This document shows, piece by piece, positions 1 to 8,593 of a stretch of DNA of 64,000 bases. The notes beneath the pieces are model-generated. The model saw only the letters and a list, made by a program, of their open reading frames with translations. It was not told where the DNA came from and did not search any database. Position numbers and translations under genes: made by a program. Positions within the stretch are counted from its first letter, which is position 1. Each line of letters starts with the position of its first letter. Origin of the DNA: Pigmentiphaga kullae (lineage in GTDB: Bacteria; Pseudomonadota; Gammaproteobacteria; Burkholderiales; Burkholderiaceae_B); assembly GCF_004216695.1 (NCBI RefSeq), contig NZ_SGXC01000002.1, forward strand, positions 1,550,001 to 1,614,000. The letters run 5' to 3'.

Positions 1-703
1 CAAGATCGGCGACTCCATCGCGATGGTCTCCATCGCGGACGGCTTCGGCATCGAACTGGCCACCGCGGCGCGCGCGGCGTTCCAGAAGACGGGCTTCAAG
101 CTGGCCTACGCCAAGACCTATCCGGTGGGCACGCAGGACCTGGCGCCCATCGTGAACGAGGCCAAGAAGCTGAACCCCGACGTCTTCATCGCGTTCAGCT
201 ATCCGCCCGACACCATGGCCATCACGGACCAGGCGCGGGTGCTGGGCTTCAATCCCAAGGTGTTCTACACCGGCGTGGGCACCGCCTTCCCGCTGTACAA
301 AAACCGCTTCGGGGCGAACGTCGAGGGCGTGGCCAGCCTGGGCGGCATCGACGCCAACAGCCCCGCCGTCAAGGCCTACATCCAGCGCCACAAGGAAGTG
401 ACCGGCGCCGAGCCGGACCGCTGGGCCAGTCTGGTCACCTACGCCGGACTGCAGGTGCTGCAGCAGGCCATCGAGAAGGCCGGAACCCTGGACCGCAAGG
501 CCGTGTCGGCCAAGATCGCCAGCGAGGAGTTCGACACCATCCTGGGCCGCATCAACCTGAAGAACCACATGGTGCCCAACATGCTGACGCTGGGCCAATG
601 GCAGAACGGCGAGTTCGTCGGCATCGAGCCGGCCAGCCACGCCGGCGCCGCCAAGCTGGTCTTCCCCAAGTCCGCCTGGCAGGCCGGCGCCGCCGCGCGC
701 TGA
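1..703 (+). CDS. Liv-type ABC transporter periplasmic binding protein (5' truncated by window)
   Basis: The frame is open from the first bases of the window, so the start codon and signal peptide lie upstream. About 233 C-terminal residues are visible. They read as the second half of a type I periplasmic binding fold of the leucine/isoleucine/valine-binding family (Peripla_BP_6), with a GFGIELATA segment followed by the typical 'NPDVFIAFSYPPDTMAI' ligand-loop region. Such proteins capture amino acids or aromatic/acid substrates in the periplasm and deliver them to LivHM. The livHMGF genes follow in order on the same strand. The downstream aldehyde dehydrogenase makes an aromatic or other catabolic substrate as plausible as an amino acid. 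Substrate is not readable from sequence. Confidence 0.9.
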   Translation, partial: KIGDSIAMVSIADGFGIELATAARAAFQKTGFKLAYAKTYPVGTQDLAPIVNEAKKLNPDVFIAFSYPPDTMAITDQARVLGFNPKVFYTGVGTAFPLYKNRFGANVEGVASLGGIDANSPAVKAYIQRHKEVTGAEPDRWASLVTYAGLQVLQQAIEKAGTLDRKAVSAKIASEEFDTILGRINLKNHMVPNMLTLGQWQNGEFVGIEPASHAGAAKLVFPKSAWQAGAAAR

Positions 704-712
704 CCCTCAACC

Positions 713-743
713 CGCGCCGCCCGGCCGCATGCCGGGCGGCGCG
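713..743 (+). promoter_or_regulatory. Intercistronic hairpin between binding-protein gene and livH
   Basis: A perfect 13-bp GC-only stem (713-725 with 731-743) with a 5-nt loop lies between the binding-protein stop codon and the livH ribosome binding site. There is no T-run after it, so it looks like a transcript-stabilising or partial-attenuating hairpin rather than a full terminator. Such elements commonly let the binding protein be made in excess over the membrane subunits. Confidence 0.6.
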
Positions 744-758
744 CGACAGGAATCCCGT

Positions 759-1631
759 ATGTTCATCGATGCACTCTTCTCCGGCATCACGCTGGGAGGC
801 ATGTACGCGCTCGTCGCCATGGGACTCACCCTGCAGTATGGCGTCTCGCGCATCATGAATCTGGCCTATGGCGAGTTTCTCGTCGCCGCGGCCTTCTGCG
901 CCTACCTGCTGATGACCGGCCTCCAGGTCACCCCGCTGTGGGGCCTGCTGCTGATCGTCCCCGTCGCCTTCGCCCTGAACTGGCTGGTCTACCGCTTCCT
1001 GCTGACGCCGCTGGTCAAGCGAACCCGCACGCGCGCCGCGCTGGAGGTGGACAGCATCCTGGCCACCTTCGGTCTGCTGTTCATCGTGCAGGGCGTGATG
1101 CAGGTCAGCTTCGGCGGCAACTACTACAGCTATTCCTATTTGAACGAACCCGTGCGCATCCTGGATTCGGTGCTGGCCCTGAACCGGCTGCTGGCCCTGG
1201 GCTTCGCCGCCGTGCTCGGCATCGGCTTCTATCTGGCGCTGACCCGTACCCGCCTGGGCACCGCCATCCGGGCGGTGGCGGTGGACCCGGTGGCCGCGCG
1301 CCTGGTCGCCATCGACGTGCGCTGGGCCTCGGCCCTGGCCTTCGCCGCCGGCGGCGCGCTGGCGGCCGGCGGCGGCGTGCTGGTCAGCATGTTCCTGACC
1401 TTCAACGCCAACATGGGCGTGATCTTCACCATGAAGGCCCTGATCGTGATCATCATGGGCGGCGTGGGCAACGTCCTGGGCGCGCTGGTCGCGGGCCTGC
1501 TGCTGGGCCTGGCGGAATCCTTCATCGCCACCTACGTCGACCCCGGGCTGACGATCGCCGTGACCTACGGCGTGTTCCTGCTGGTGCTGCTGGTGCGTCC
1601 CACCGGCCTGTTCGGGAGGGCCGCGCGATGA
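759..1631 (+). CDS. livH: Liv-type ABC transporter permease LivH
   Basis: Inner-membrane permease subunit of a branched-chain-amino-acid-type importer, 290 residues with about eight hydrophobic segments. It carries the family N-terminus 'SGITLGGMYALVAMGLTL' and 'GVSRIMNLAYGEF', and the conserved 'IIMGGVGNVLGAL' loop near the C-terminus that contacts the ATPases. I chose the ATG at 759 because GACAGG lies 8 nt upstream; an in-frame ATG at 729 sits in the loop of the preceding hairpin and adds ten residues atypical of the family. The stop overlaps the livM start (ATGA), indicating translational coupling. Confidence 0.92.
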   Translation: MFIDALFSGITLGGMYALVAMGLTLQYGVSRIMNLAYGEFLVAAAFCAYLLMTGLQVTPLWGLLLIVPVAFALNWLVYRFLLTPLVKRTRTRAALEVDSILATFGLLFIVQGVMQVSFGGNYYSYSYLNEPVRILDSVLALNRLLALGFAAVLGIGFYLALTRTRLGTAIRAVAVDPVAARLVAIDVRWASALAFAAGGALAAGGGVLVSMFLTFNANMGVIFTMKALIVIIMGGVGNVLGALVAGLLLGLAESFIATYVDPGLTIAVTYGVFLLVLLVRPTGLFGRAAR

Positions 1632-2575
1632 ACGCCCCGCTGCGCATTCCGCTGATCGCCGGCGCCGCCGTGCTGGCCGTGCTGGCAGGCGTGCCCCTGG
1701 TGGCCGACGGCTATGGCCTGTCGCTGGCCATCAACATCCTGAACTACGCGGTGCTGGCCACCGCCTGGGCGATGTTCTCGGGCCCCACCCGCTACGTGTC
1801 GCTGGCCACGGTCGCCTTCTTCGGCATCGGCGCCTACACCGTGGCGGTCCTGGGCGAGGCCCTGCCCTGGCCGGCCGTGCTGGCGGCCGCCGCCCTGGTC
1901 GGCCTGGTGGTCGCCATCGTCGTCGGCCTGTCCACGCTCAGGCTGGCCGGCGTCTATTTCGTCATCTTCACCTTCGGGCTGACCGAACTGATCCGCCAGC
2001 TGGTCACCTGGTACGAGGTGAACGTGTCGAATTCCATCGGCCGCTATGTATTCCTGGACATCAGCCAGGAACAGATCTACTGGCAATTGCTGGCCCTGGG
2101 CGCGGTCCTGTTCCTGGCCACGCTGCTGCTGGGCCGCTCGCGCCTGGGCTTCGCGCTGCGCATCATCGGCGCGGACGAAACGGTGGCCCGCCACTGCGGC
2201 ATCGACACCACCCGCGCCAAGGTGCTGCTGTTCGCCCTCAGCGCCGTGTTCATGACGCTGTCGGGCGCGATCATGGCGCCGCGCTGGACCTACATCGATC
2301 CGGCCATCGCGTTCAATCCCGTGATGTCGTTCCAGGTGCTGATCATGGCGCTGCTGGGCGGCGTGCAGCGGCTGTACGGTCCGCTGCTGGGCGTCATCCC
2401 CCTCGCGCTGCTGTTCGAATACCTGGGCGCGAACTTCCCCAATCACTACAGCATCCTGCTCGGCGCCGTCTTCATGATCATCGTCTACCTGCTGCCCAAC
2501 GGCGTCGTCGGCCTCGCCCGGCGGCTGCGCAAGGCCGACCGGCCGACGGCCCCCGCCGCCAGGGAGGCATCATGA
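1628..2575 (+). CDS. livM: Liv-type ABC transporter permease LivM
   Basis: Second membrane subunit of the importer, 315 residues, highly hydrophobic. It shows the LivM pattern 'LNYAVLATAWAMFSGPTRYVS' (in part) and the C-terminal 'LLGGVQRLYGPLLGV' coupling loop. The open frame extends far upstream of 1628, but that part is an out-of-frame reading of livH; the ATG at 1628 overlaps the livH stop and begins a normal LivM N-terminus. It ends in an ATGA overlap with livG. Confidence 0.92.
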   Translation: MNAPLRIPLIAGAAVLAVLAGVPLVADGYGLSLAINILNYAVLATAWAMFSGPTRYVSLATVAFFGIGAYTVAVLGEALPWPAVLAAAALVGLVVAIVVGLSTLRLAGVYFVIFTFGLTELIRQLVTWYEVNVSNSIGRYVFLDISQEQIYWQLLALGAVLFLATLLLGRSRLGFALRIIGADETVARHCGIDTTRAKVLLFALSAVFMTLSGAIMAPRWTYIDPAIAFNPVMSFQVLIMALLGGVQRLYGPLLGVIPLALLFEYLGANFPNHYSILLGAVFMIIVYLLPNGVVGLARRLRKADRPTAPAAREAS

Positions 2576-3297
2576 ACAGCCTGCGCATTTCCCAGCTGCG
2601 GAAAACCTTCGGCGGCCTGACGGCGGTCAACGACCTGAGCTTCTCGGTCGAGGCAGGCGAGATCGTCGGCCTGCTGGGGCCCAACGGCTCGGGCAAGACC
2701 ACGGTCATGAACCTGATCTCGGGCGCGCTGGCCCCGGATGCCGGCGACATCGAACTCGCGGGCCGGCCCATCGCCGGCCAGGCGCCCCACAAGGTGGCGC
2801 ACGCGGGCGTCGCGCGGACCTTCCAGCTGGTACGGGTGCTGGCCGACATGGACGCGACCGAGAACGTGGTGGCGGGCCTGGCCTTCTCGCGCGAGCCGAC
2901 GTGGGGCGCGCAGGCCACCGCCAGGGCCGGCGAACTGCTGGCGCGCGTCGGCCTGGCGCGCCATGCCCGCACGCTGGCCGGCGAACTGACCTACATCGAT
3001 CAGAAGCGGCTGGAACTGGCGCGCGCCCTGGCCCTGTCGCCCCGCCTGCTGCTGCTGGACGAATGGCTGGCCGGGCTGAATCCGTCCGAGCTGCTCGAAG
3101 GCATCGCCCTCGTCCGCTCGCTCAAGGACGAAGGCGTGAGCATCATCCTGGTCGAGCACGTCATGGACGCCGTGCACTCGCTGTGCGATCGCTGCGTCGT
3201 GATGAACGCCGGCGCCAAGATCGCCGAAGGCACGCCCGCCGCCGTCCTGTCGGATCCGGAAGTGATCCGCGCCTACCTGGGAGACGCCAGTGCTTGA
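2572..3297 (+). CDS. livG: Liv-type ABC transporter ATPase LivG (divergent signature motif)
   Basis: Cytoplasmic ATP-binding subunit, 241 residues. Walker A is GPNGSGKTT near residue 37, and 'ARTFQLVRVL' follows as in LivG proteins. The ABC signature is unusual: 'ELTYIDQKRLELARAL' replaces the usual LSYGxQ, and Walker B reads 'LLLLDEWLAGLNP', with Trp where Pro is normal after Asp-Glu. The catalytic Glu and the switch His ('LVEHVMD') are intact, so activity is expected. A good AGGGAGG ribosome site precedes the ATG, which overlaps the livM stop. Confidence 0.92.
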   Translation: MNSLRISQLRKTFGGLTAVNDLSFSVEAGEIVGLLGPNGSGKTTVMNLISGALAPDAGDIELAGRPIAGQAPHKVAHAGVARTFQLVRVLADMDATENVVAGLAFSREPTWGAQATARAGELLARVGLARHARTLAGELTYIDQKRLELARALALSPRLLLLDEWLAGLNPSELLEGIALVRSLKDEGVSIILVEHVMDAVHSLCDRCVVMNAGAKIAEGTPAAVLSDPEVIRAYLGDASA

Positions 3298-4006
3298 AGT
3301 CGCCAACCTGTCGGTCGCCTACGGCAAGCACACGGCGCTGCGCCAGGTGGCGCTGTCGGTCAAGCCGGGCGAGATCGTCGTCATGCTGGGCGCCAACGGC
3401 GCCGGCAAGAGCACGCTGCTCAAGGCCGTGGCCGGCCTCGTCCCGCACGACGGCCAGGCCGTCGTGCGCCTGTCGGGACAGGACATCGCCGCCACGCCCG
3501 CCCATCGCATCGTCGAGCTGGGTATCGCCCTGGTCCCCGAGGGACGGGGCATCTTCGGCGAACTGACCGTGCGCGAGAACCTGCGGCTGGGCGCCTATGC
3601 GCGCCGCGCCCGGGAAAGCGAGGCCGCGACGCTGGAACGCGTGCTGACCCTGTTCCCCCGGCTGGGGGAACGCCTGGGCCAGACCGCGCGCACCATGAGC
3701 GGCGGCGAGCAGCAGATGGTCGCCATCGGCCGGGCGCTGATGTCGCGGCCGGAGATCCTGCTGCTGGACGAACCGTCGCTGGGCCTGTCCCCCTTGATGA
3801 GCGCCGAGCTGTTCAAATCCCTGGCCGCCATCCGGCAGGACGGGGTCGGCATCCTGCTGGTCGAGCAGAATGCCCGCCTGAGCCTGGCGATCGCCCAGCG
3901 CGGCTACCTGATCGAGAACGGCGCCATCGCCGGCGAAGGCGAAGCCGGCGCGCTGATGAACGATCCGGCCGTGCAGAAAGCCTACCTCGGCATGGCAACC
4001 GCCTGA
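3290..4006 (+). CDS. livF: Liv-type ABC transporter ATPase LivF
   Basis: Second ATP-binding subunit, 238 residues, read from a GTG start preceded by GGAGA and overlapping the end of livG by 8 nt. Walker A GANGAGKST, signature 'MSGGEQQMVAIGRALM', Walker B 'ILLLDEPSLGLSP' and 'LVEQNARLSLAIA' are all canonical for LivF. With livG it energises the LivHM permease. This completes a full binding protein/permease/ATPase set in one transcript. Confidence 0.93.
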   Translation: MLEVANLSVAYGKHTALRQVALSVKPGEIVVMLGANGAGKSTLLKAVAGLVPHDGQAVVRLSGQDIAATPAHRIVELGIALVPEGRGIFGELTVRENLRLGAYARRARESEAATLERVLTLFPRLGERLGQTARTMSGGEQQMVAIGRALMSRPEILLLDEPSLGLSPLMSAELFKSLAAIRQDGVGILLVEQNARLSLAIAQRGYLIENGAIAGEGEAGALMNDPAVQKAYLGMATA

Positions 4007-4016
4007 TACGAATCAA

Positions 4017-4034
4017 GGCGGCCGCAGGGCCGCC
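4017..4034 (+). promoter_or_regulatory. Hairpin between livF and aldehyde dehydrogenase gene
   Basis: A 7-bp perfect GC stem (GGCGGCC with GGCCGCC) and 4-nt loop lie in the 46-nt gap before the dehydrogenase. No T-run follows, so read-through into the dehydrogenase is expected; the hairpin may adjust its level. Confidence 0.4.
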
Positions 4035-4052
4035 ATTACTGGAGTCATACCC

Positions 4053-5504
4053 ATGTTCGACATCAAGCTCCTGATCGACAACGAAGACCGCGACGCCACC
4101 GGCGGCGCCACGTTCCTGCGGCGCGACCCGGTCACCGGCGCCGACAGCACGCGCGCCGCGGCGGCCACCGTGGCCGATGCCCGCGCCGCCGCCGATGCCG
4201 CCGCGGCCGCCTTTCCCGCCTGGGCTGCGCTGGGCCCGAACGAGCGGCGGCGCCTGCTGAACCGCGCTGCCGATCTGCTGGACGAGCGCACGCCGGAATT
4301 CATCGCCCGCATGATCGCCGAAACCGGCGCCACGCGCGGCTGGGCCGGATTCAATGCGCACCTGGCCGCCGGCATCCTGCGCGAGGCCGCCGCCATGACG
4401 ACGCAGATCGCCGGCGAGGTGATCCCCTCCGACGTGCCGGGCAGCCTGGCCATGGCCGTGCGCCAGCCGGTGGGCGTGGTGCTGGGCATCGCGCCCTGGA
4501 ACGCGCCCATCATCCTGGGCACGCGCTCGATCGCCATGCCGCTGGCCTGCGGCAACACGGTCGTATTCAAGGTGTCCGAGCTCTGCCCCGCCACCCACCA
4601 CCTGATCGCCCGGACCCTGTGCGACGCAGGCCTGCCGGCCGGCACCGTCAACGTCGTCGCCAACGCGCCCGACGACGCCCCCGCGGTGGTCGAGGCGCTG
4701 ATCGCCCATCCGGCGATCCGCCGGGTCAACTTCACCGGCTCGACCCGTGTCGGCCGCATCATCGCGCAGAGCGCCGCCCGCCACCTGAAGCCGGTCCTGC
4801 TGGAACTGGGCGGCAAGGCGCCGCTGCTGGTGCTGGACGACGCCGATCTCGATGCCGCGGTCGCGGCGGCGGCCTTCGGCGCCTTCATGAACCAGGGCCA
4901 GATCTGCATGTCCACCGAACGCCTGGTCGTCGACGACGCCATCGCCGACGCCTTCGCCGCCAGATTCGCCGCCAAGGCCGCCTCGCTGCCCGCGGGCGAC
5001 CCGCGCCGCGAGGACGTCGTGCTGGGCGCGGTCGTGACGCCGGAGGCCATCCAGCGCATCCGGCGGCTGATCGACGATGCCGTGTCCAAGGGCGCCAGAC
5101 TCATCGCCGGCGGCGGCATCGACGGCAACGTCATGGCGGCCACCGTGCTCGACAAGGTGACCCCGGCGATGGAAATCTACAGCGAGGAATCCTTCGGCCC
5201 GGTGGTGTGCATCGTCCGTGTCAGCGGCACCGAGGAAGCGATACGCGTGGCCAACGACAGCGAGTACGGACTATCGTCGGCCGTGTTCAGCCGCGACATC
5301 GCGCGGGCGATGGAAGTGGCCAAGCGCATCGAGAGCGGCATCTGCCACATCAACGGCCCCACCGTGCACGACGAGGCGCAGATGCCGTTCGGCGGCGTCA
5401 AGGCCAGCGGCTACGGCCGCTTCGGCGGCAAGGCGGGCATCCACGAATTCACCGAATTGCGATGGATCACCGTCCAGACCACGCCCCGGCACTATCCGTT
5501 CTGA
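4053..5504 (+). CDS. NAD(P)-dependent aldehyde dehydrogenase, vanillin/salicylaldehyde-type
   Basis: Oxidises an aldehyde to the acid in the cytoplasm. The 483-residue protein is full length for the aldehyde dehydrogenase superfamily. The catalytic Cys is residue 285 in 'NQGQICMST', the general base Glu is residue 251 in 'LELGGKAPL', and the cofactor loop 'NFTGSTRVGR' precedes it. The 'PWNAPIILGTRSIAMPLACGN' region (in part) resembles benzaldehyde, vanillin and salicylaldehyde dehydrogenases, which I infer from memory of the family. It follows the Liv-type importer on the same strand, 46 nt after livF, with GGAG before the ATG, so import and oxidation of an aromatic compound is a reasonable joint role. 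Confidence 0.85.
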   Translation: MFDIKLLIDNEDRDATGGATFLRRDPVTGADSTRAAAATVADARAAADAAAAAFPAWAALGPNERRRLLNRAADLLDERTPEFIARMIAETGATRGWAGFNAHLAAGILREAAAMTTQIAGEVIPSDVPGSLAMAVRQPVGVVLGIAPWNAPIILGTRSIAMPLACGNTVVFKVSELCPATHHLIARTLCDAGLPAGTVNVVANAPDDAPAVVEALIAHPAIRRVNFTGSTRVGRIIAQSAARHLKPVLLELGGKAPLLVLDDADLDAAVAAAAFGAFMNQGQICMSTERLVVDDAIADAFAARFAAKAASLPAGDPRREDVVLGAVVTPEAIQRIRRLIDDAVSKGARLIAGGGIDGNVMAATVLDKVTPAMEIYSEESFGPVVCIVRVSGTEEAIRVANDSEYGLSSAVFSRDIARAMEVAKRIESGICHINGPTVHDEAQMPFGGVKASGYGRFGGKAGIHEFTELRWITVQTTPRHYPF

Positions 5505-5522
5505 CGTAGTCTCAGGCAAAAA

Positions 5523-5550
5523 AAATGCCGCCCCGAGGGGCGGCATTTTT
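5523..5550. terminator. Bidirectional rho-independent terminator
   Basis: A-run, 9-bp stem TGCCGCCCC/GGGGCGGCA and T-run on the other side, symmetric on both strands. It lies between the convergent dehydrogenase and histone-like genes and would stop transcription from both. Confidence 0.9.
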
Positions 5551-5564
5551 CATCCGGCAGCCTG

Positions 5565-6074
5565 TCAGGCGGCGGCGGGAGCCGAAGCGGCCGACTGCTC
5601 GGCGGCGGCCGGAGCGGCAACCGGAGCAACAGCCTTCTTCGCCACGCGCTTGGCGGCGGGCTTCTTCGCGGCAGGCTTGGCAGCCGGCTTGGCGGCGGGC
5701 TTGGCGGCGGGCTTCACCGCGGGCTTGGCGGCCTTGGCGGCGGGCTTGGCAGCCGCCTTCTTGGCCGGAGCGGCGGCCTTGGCTTTCTTGGCAGCAGGCT
5801 TCTTGTCGCCTGCGGCCACGACAGCCTTGGCTTCCTTCACGGCGGCCTTGACGGCCTTCTCGTAAAGGCTCACGCGCTGAGCGGCGTCCTTGCGGGCCTT
5901 CTCCGAACGCTCGAGCGCCTTCTTGGCGGCATCGCCCAGACGCACGGCGGCGGCTTCGAGCTTCGCCAGCACGCCGGCCGACTTGGCCGGAGCGGCTTTC
6001 TTGGCGACCTTCGCGGCCGGCTTCTTGGCTGCCGGCTTGGCAGCTGCCTTAACGGGTTGCGATTTCTTAACCAT
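5565..6074 (-). CDS. Lys/Ala/Pro-rich histone H1-like DNA-binding protein
   Basis: A 169-residue, strongly basic protein made almost entirely of Lys, Ala and Pro. The C-terminal half has tandem 'KPAAKPAAK'-type repeats like bacterial histone-H1-like proteins (BpH1 of Bordetella, HctB, AlgP). Residues about 33-90 differ: 'AGVLAKLEAAAVRLGDAAKK' starts an Ala-rich segment likely to form amphipathic helix. The expected role is non-specific DNA binding and nucleoid organisation. The gene stands alone, with its own promoter and a terminator shared with the convergent dehydrogenase. The repeats make length variation between strains likely. Confidence 0.75.
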   Translation of the reverse strand: MVKKSQPVKAAAKPAAKKPAAKVAKKAAPAKSAGVLAKLEAAAVRLGDAAKKALERSEKARKDAAQRVSLYEKAVKAAVKEAKAVVAAGDKKPAAKKAKAAAPAKKAAAKPAAKAAKPAVKPAAKPAAKPAAKPAAKKPAAKRVAKKAVAPVAAPAAAEQSAASAPAAA

Positions 6075-6101
6075 ATCAATCTCTAAAAGTCGAGGCCCGA
6101 A

Positions 6102-6129
6102 GTGTTAATGGTGCTCAAAACAATGTCAA
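6102..6129 (-). promoter_or_regulatory. Probable sigma-70 promoter of the histone-like gene
   Basis: Reading the minus strand there is a perfect -35 TTGACA (6129-6124), a 16-nt spacer and a weak -10 TAACAC (6107-6102), about 28 nt before the ATG at 6074. The surroundings are AT-rich compared with the rest of the window. Confidence 0.5.
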
Positions 6130-6206
6130 CCCTTTTAGATGCCAACGACAAAAATTTTTGCGCCGGCACCACGCGCCATGTCACGTCATCGCATCGTGCA
6201 TGATCG

Positions 6207-7490
6207 TCACGACGACGTCCGGCCGAAGGTCGCACGCGCGATGATCCATATCGCCACGCCGCACAGCGCGGCCAGCGCTCCCACCGCGACGACGGGCGCG
6301 ACCGGCAGCACGCCCACCGCCGTGCTGCCCAGCGCGCCTCCCAGCATCTGCGATGCCCCCAGCACCGCGGCACCCACGCCCGCCATCGCTCCGGCATCCT
6401 GCAAGCCCAGCGCGAAGATGGTCGGCATGATGAAGCCGCCGAAGAAAAGGCTGGCGGCCATCGCCACGACGAAGACGGCGATCTCCCACCATTGCCCGTG
6501 CGCGCCGCGCAGCGCGAGTCCGACCGCCAGCGCGGCCAGTCCGGCGCAGGCCGCCCCGCGCACGCCCGCGTACAGGACGCGCTGGGGCGGTACGCCCCGC
6601 TGCGACAGACGCGCGGTCGTCAGCGATCCCGCCAGCACCGCGGCCGAGGCCAGCGCGAATGCGATGGCGTAGACCGAACTGGACACGCCCATGCCGTCGA
6701 TCAGCACGAAAGGCGAACCGCTGATGAAGACGAACATGCCGCAGAACACCACGCCCAGCGCGCACGACAAGGCGCGCGCGTGCGGCAGCGCAAGAAAGCC
6801 GCGATAGCCCGCCGGGCGCCCGCCTCCTTCGCGCGGCGGCTGTCCGGCCCCGGAACCTGCCGACTCGGGCCCGGCGGGCTGCACGCCCCGGAGCGCGCGC
6901 AAGCGGCCCGCCCGCAGGCGGACCCCGACGATGACGGCCAGCAGCAGCCCCGCCCCGGCCAGCACCGCGAACAGTCCGCGCCAACCGACCGCATGAATGA
7001 CGAACGCCCCGATCAGCGGCGCGACGATGGGCGCCAGGCTCAGCACCGCGACGATGAAGGACTGGATGGTGGCCCGCTGCTGCGGCTGGGGAAAGACGTC
7101 GCGGACCAGCGCGATGCCGGCCACCGACGCGGCCGACGCGCCGAAGCCCTGGACCGCCCGCCAGCCGATCAGCGCCGCGCCGTCCGCGGCCAGCGTGCAG
7201 GCGATGGCCGCCACCACGTACACGGCCAGGCCGAGCAGGATGACACGCAGGCGCCCGTGGCGATCGGACAAGGGTCCCCAGGCCAGTTGGCCGAATCCGA
7301 AGGTCAGCATGAAGGCGCCCAGCGTGGCCTGCATCTGCGAGTCGGTGGCGCCGAGTTCAGTGCCGATGGCCGGCAGCCCCGGCAGGCTGATGTCGATGGA
7401 CAGGGGCGGCAGGCCGGCCAGCATGCCCAGCACGACGATGAAGCCGACCGGCAGTGCGATCCGGGTCGGCGGGGAATGCCTTGCTTGCAC
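6207..7490 (-). CDS. Bcr/CflA-type drug-resistance transporter (MFS, 12 TM)
   Basis: Proton-driven major-facilitator exporter of 427 residues with about twelve hydrophobic helices. It has the DHA1/Bcr motif 'GQLAWGPLSDRHGRLRV' between helices 2 and 3, and 'DISLPGLPAIGTELGA' early, both typical of Bcr/CflA proteins. A hydrophilic 40-residue central loop rich in Gly/Arg/Pro links the two halves. I placed the start at the GTG at 7490 because AGGAG lies 8 nt upstream; an in-frame ATG at 7538 lacks a ribosome site. It is the last gene of the LysR-aldolase-Bug-MFS series and may export a pathway intermediate or drug. Confidence 0.85.
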   Translation of the reverse strand: MQARHSPPTRIALPVGFIVVLGMLAGLPPLSIDISLPGLPAIGTELGATDSQMQATLGAFMLTFGFGQLAWGPLSDRHGRLRVILLGLAVYVVAAIACTLAADGAALIGWRAVQGFGASAASVAGIALVRDVFPQPQQRATIQSFIVAVLSLAPIVAPLIGAFVIHAVGWRGLFAVLAGAGLLLAVIVGVRLRAGRLRALRGVQPAGPESAGSGAGQPPREGGGRPAGYRGFLALPHARALSCALGVVFCGMFVFISGSPFVLIDGMGVSSSVYAIAFALASAAVLAGSLTTARLSQRGVPPQRVLYAGVRGAACAGLAALAVGLALRGAHGQWWEIAVFVVAMAASLFFGGFIMPTIFALGLQDAGAMAGVGAAVLGASQMLGGALGSTAVGVLPVAPVVAVGALAALCGVAIWIIARATFGRTSS

Positions 7491-7562
7491 GAAGCGATCT
7501 CCTGGCTGATGCGCGCCCCGGATCAGCCGGGGCGCCAAAGAGCGGAGGATATCGTGCTTTGC

Positions 7563-8552
7563 TCAGTTCGGTTGCAGGCCGGCGTCCCGGATGATCTTGC
7601 GCCAGCGCTTCTCCTCGGCGCGCACGTAGCGGTCCATCGACGCGGGATCGCCCGTCACCTTGATCAGGCCCTCCTCTTTCACCAGGCGCTGAAACGTCGG
7701 CGTCTCGGCCGCATGGTTGATCGCCCGGTTCAGGCTGTCGATGACAGGCGCCGGCGTACCGGCCGGCACGAGAAAGCCGTACCAGGCCTGGGCATCGTAC
7801 CCCGCCACCCCGGCCTGGGCCACGGTGGGCAGGTCCGGCAGCACCGCCGACCGGTCGGCCGAGGTCACGGCCAGCGCCCGCAGCTTGCCCGCCTTGATGT
7901 AGCTCAGGGCACCGGGAATGGTCGAGAAGATGACGTCGATCTGCCCGCCGATCAGATCGTTCAACGCGGGCGCCGCTCCCTTGTAGGGCACGTGCGTCAG
8001 CTCCGTTCCGGAAAGCGTCGCGAACAGCGCGCCCGCCAGGTGCGCGGAGGTCCCGTTGCCGTTGGACCCGTAGTTGATCTTCCCGGGGTTGGCCTTCGCG
8101 TAGGCGATCAGCTCCGCGACCGTCCTGTAGGGGCGCTCGGGATTCACCACCAGCACGTTCGGCGCCTTGGCTACCATGCCCGCGGAAACCAGCGAGGTCT
8201 CGTTGGAATACGGCAGCTTCTCCTGCAGGCTGGGATTGACCGCGTAGGCGAACGTACCCATCACGATGGCATAGCCGTCGGGCGGACTCTTGGCGACGTA
8301 GTCGGTGCCGATCACCGTGCCGCCGCCCGGCCGGTTCTCGACGATGACCGGCTTGCCGAAATACTCGCCCATCTTCTCGGCGACGATGCGCCCGACCAGG
8401 TCCGTCCCCCCGCCAGGCGGAAAGGGAACGACGAGCTTGAGCGGCCGCTCGGGAAAGGAAGCCGCCAGGGCCGGTCCGGCCAGCAGCGGACCCGCGACCG
8501 CCACGCACGCGGCGCCAAGGCGCACGCGCCAGGGGGATGCCAGGAAAGTCAT
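7563..8552 (-). CDS. Bug family tripartite tricarboxylate transporter binding protein
   Basis: A 329-residue exported protein with a signal peptide ending near 'GPALAAS'. It shows Bug (TctC) landmarks: '[19 protein letters not shown]', 'IVENRPGGGTVIG', 'HVPYKGAAPALNDLIGGQID' and 'GKLRALAVT'. Bug proteins bind small carboxylates and related solutes in the periplasm. No TctA/TctB membrane genes are next to it, which is common for the expanded Bug families of Bordetella and relatives. A GGAG sits 5 nt before the ATG. It lies 41 nt after the class II aldolase gene, suggesting it captures that enzyme's substrate. Confidence 0.9.
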   Translation of the reverse strand: MTFLASPWRVRLGAACVAVAGPLLAGPALAASFPERPLKLVVPFPPGGGTDLVGRIVAEKMGEYFGKPVIVENRPGGGTVIGTDYVAKSPPDGYAIVMGTFAYAVNPSLQEKLPYSNETSLVSAGMVAKAPNVLVVNPERPYRTVAELIAYAKANPGKINYGSNGNGTSAHLAGALFATLSGTELTHVPYKGAAPALNDLIGGQIDVIFSTIPGALSYIKAGKLRALAVTSADRSAVLPDLPTVAQAGVAGYDAQAWYGFLVPAGTPAPVIDSLNRAINHAAETPTFQRLVKEEGLIKVTGDPASMDRYVRAEEKRWRKIIRDAGLQPN

Positions 8553-8593
8553 GTTGTCTCCGTTGTCTTGATTCTGTCTGGCCTCGATGCGGG

